This document shows positions 63,583 through 64,000 of a stretch of 64,000 nucleotides of DNA, piece by piece. Each line of letters opens with the position of its first letter. The first letter of the stretch is position 1. The stretch is from positions 124,001 through 188,000 of the forward strand of contig CAMLFH010000007.1 in NCBI GenBank assembly GCA_946479285.1, in the 5' to 3' direction. The position numbers were made by a program, and so were the translations under genes. Origin of the DNA: an uncultured Flavobacteriales bacterium (GTDB taxonomy: Bacteria > Bacteroidota > Bacteroidia > Flavobacteriales > Crocinitomicaceae). The notes beneath the pieces are model-generated. The model had not been told where the DNA came from. It ran no database searches and was given only the letters and a program-made list of their open reading frames with translations.

Positions 63583-64000
63583 ATGCAAGATCTCAAATCT
63601 TTACAGGCCCTAATTGCACTCATGGACGATCCGGATGAGCAGATTTATGCGCATGTAAGAGACCGCTTATTAGAGGTCGGGCCAGATGCCGTTCAATTAT
63701 TGGAATCTTCCTGGGAAGAAAAAGATTATGGTTTATTATTCCAATCACGCATCGAAACGCTGATCCACGAAATTCAATTCGAAGAATGCAAACGCCAATT
63801 GGTTTCCTGGTACAACAGTTCTACCAAAGACTTGCTGAAGGGTGCAATCATCATTGCAAAGCACCAATATCCGGGATTAGATGAGAAGCACATCTACAAT
63901 TTTATAGAACGTGTTCGCAGAGATTGCTGGCTGGAGTTAAATCCGAATATGACCGCTTTTGAATCGATCCGAATCATCAATAAAGTACTTTTCGGACAAT
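63583..64000 (+). CDS. SirB1/transglutaminase-like family protein (5' part, cut by window)
   Basis: An open frame of 139 codons starting MQDLKSLQALIALMDDPDE runs to the window end without stop. The helical N-terminal part (DPDEQIYAHVRDRLLEVG and SRIETLIHEIQFEECKR) matches the start of SirB1/transglutaminase-like proteins of Bacteroidota. The catalytic part would lie beyond base 64000. The 240-bp gap before it (63343-63582) is AT-rich and holds both divergent promoters; I see no other feature in it. Confidence 0.75.
   Translation, partial: MQDLKSLQALIALMDDPDEQIYAHVRDRLLEVGPDAVQLLESSWEEKDYGLLFQSRIETLIHEIQFEECKRQLVSWYNSSTKDLLKGAIIIAKHQYPGLDEKHIYNFIERVRRDCWLELNPNMTAFESIRIINKVLFGQ

Noticed and set aside
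1..64000. tRNA, rRNA, riboswitch or insertion-sequence features
   Set aside because: I looked in all gaps for cloverleaf words, transposase motifs and known riboswitch cores and saw none; a covariance-model search would be needed to exclude small RNAs.

Overview
This 64 kb window is a chromosomal segment of a member of the phylum Bacteroidota, most likely order Flavobacteriales. A Crocinitomicaceae/Fluviicola-like organism is my guess from gene content only. The evidence is type IX secretion and gliding-type proteins (PorP/SprF, gliding-motility and T9SS C-terminal sorting domains), many lipoproteins with short lipoboxes, DUF4270 next to glmS, the ftsX-DUF3098-uppP-truB-queA operon, candidate TAnnTTTG promoter boxes, and almost no Shine-Dalgarno sequences. 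Coding density is high, strand use is mixed, and I see no rRNA, tRNA, prophage, insertion sequence or CRISPR array.

Layout. 1-2 kb: pantothenate genes panC and panD and a truncated LPG-synthase-like membrane protein (minus strand). 2-6 kb: a one-domain glycogen-synthase-like protein, a DUF4270 lipoprotein and glmS. 6.2-9.2 kb: four tandem paralogues, each with an N-terminal four-cysteine module, one membrane segment and an extracytoplasmic beta domain; this is the most unusual array in the window. 9.6-16.8 kb: S9 peptidase, RND-type exporter, rfbA, a polyprenyl synthase and a small lipoprotein. 16.8-20.8 kb: a minus-strand operon of a TPR/SpoIIE phosphatase, a CruF-type carotenoid protein, crtZ and lycopene cyclase. 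21-23 kb: hflX and a small cytochrome pair. 23-27.4 kb: two amidohydrolase-family proteins containing three modules, of which only one keeps the metal-binding HxH. 27.4-27.9 kb: three copies of a roughly 110-bp tandem repeat, then superoxide dismutase. 28.7-40.1 kb: a surface and envelope block with an anchor-L/T9SS protein, a NifU/Mrp Fe-S pair, a 1615-residue barrel-plus-13-repeat protein, a gliding-type adhesin with its SprF partner, and an OmpA lipoprotein. 40-49.4 kb: CoA-binding protein, HTH-Fic protein, the queA to ftsX operon, YceI, aspartokinase and a double-OmpA protein. 49.5-55.1 kb: a light-response cluster with a CarH-like B12-binding MerR regulator, crtI, crtB, a PTPS-type pterin synthase, a small membrane protein and a photolyase. 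55-64 kb: small envelope proteins, guaB, two parvulin-type isomerases, a MoxR ATPase, a lipoprotein and the start of a SirB1/transglutaminase-like gene.

How the parts relate. Carotenoid synthesis is split between two loci about 30 kb apart: crtI-crtB under a probable cobalamin photoreceptor, and cyclase, hydroxylase and hydratase genes behind a phosphatase. A possible GGPP synthase lies close to the second locus. Together with photolyase, pterin synthase and superoxide dismutase this suggests a photoprotection programme. A family of perfect or near-perfect palindromes with core GCGATTAATCGC or variants lies just after the stop codons of glmS, sod, guaB, moxR and an ompA gene, and seems to act as a dispersed terminator-like repeat.

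Limits: all family names come from reading the protein sequences by eye; no database search, structure prediction or expression data were available.
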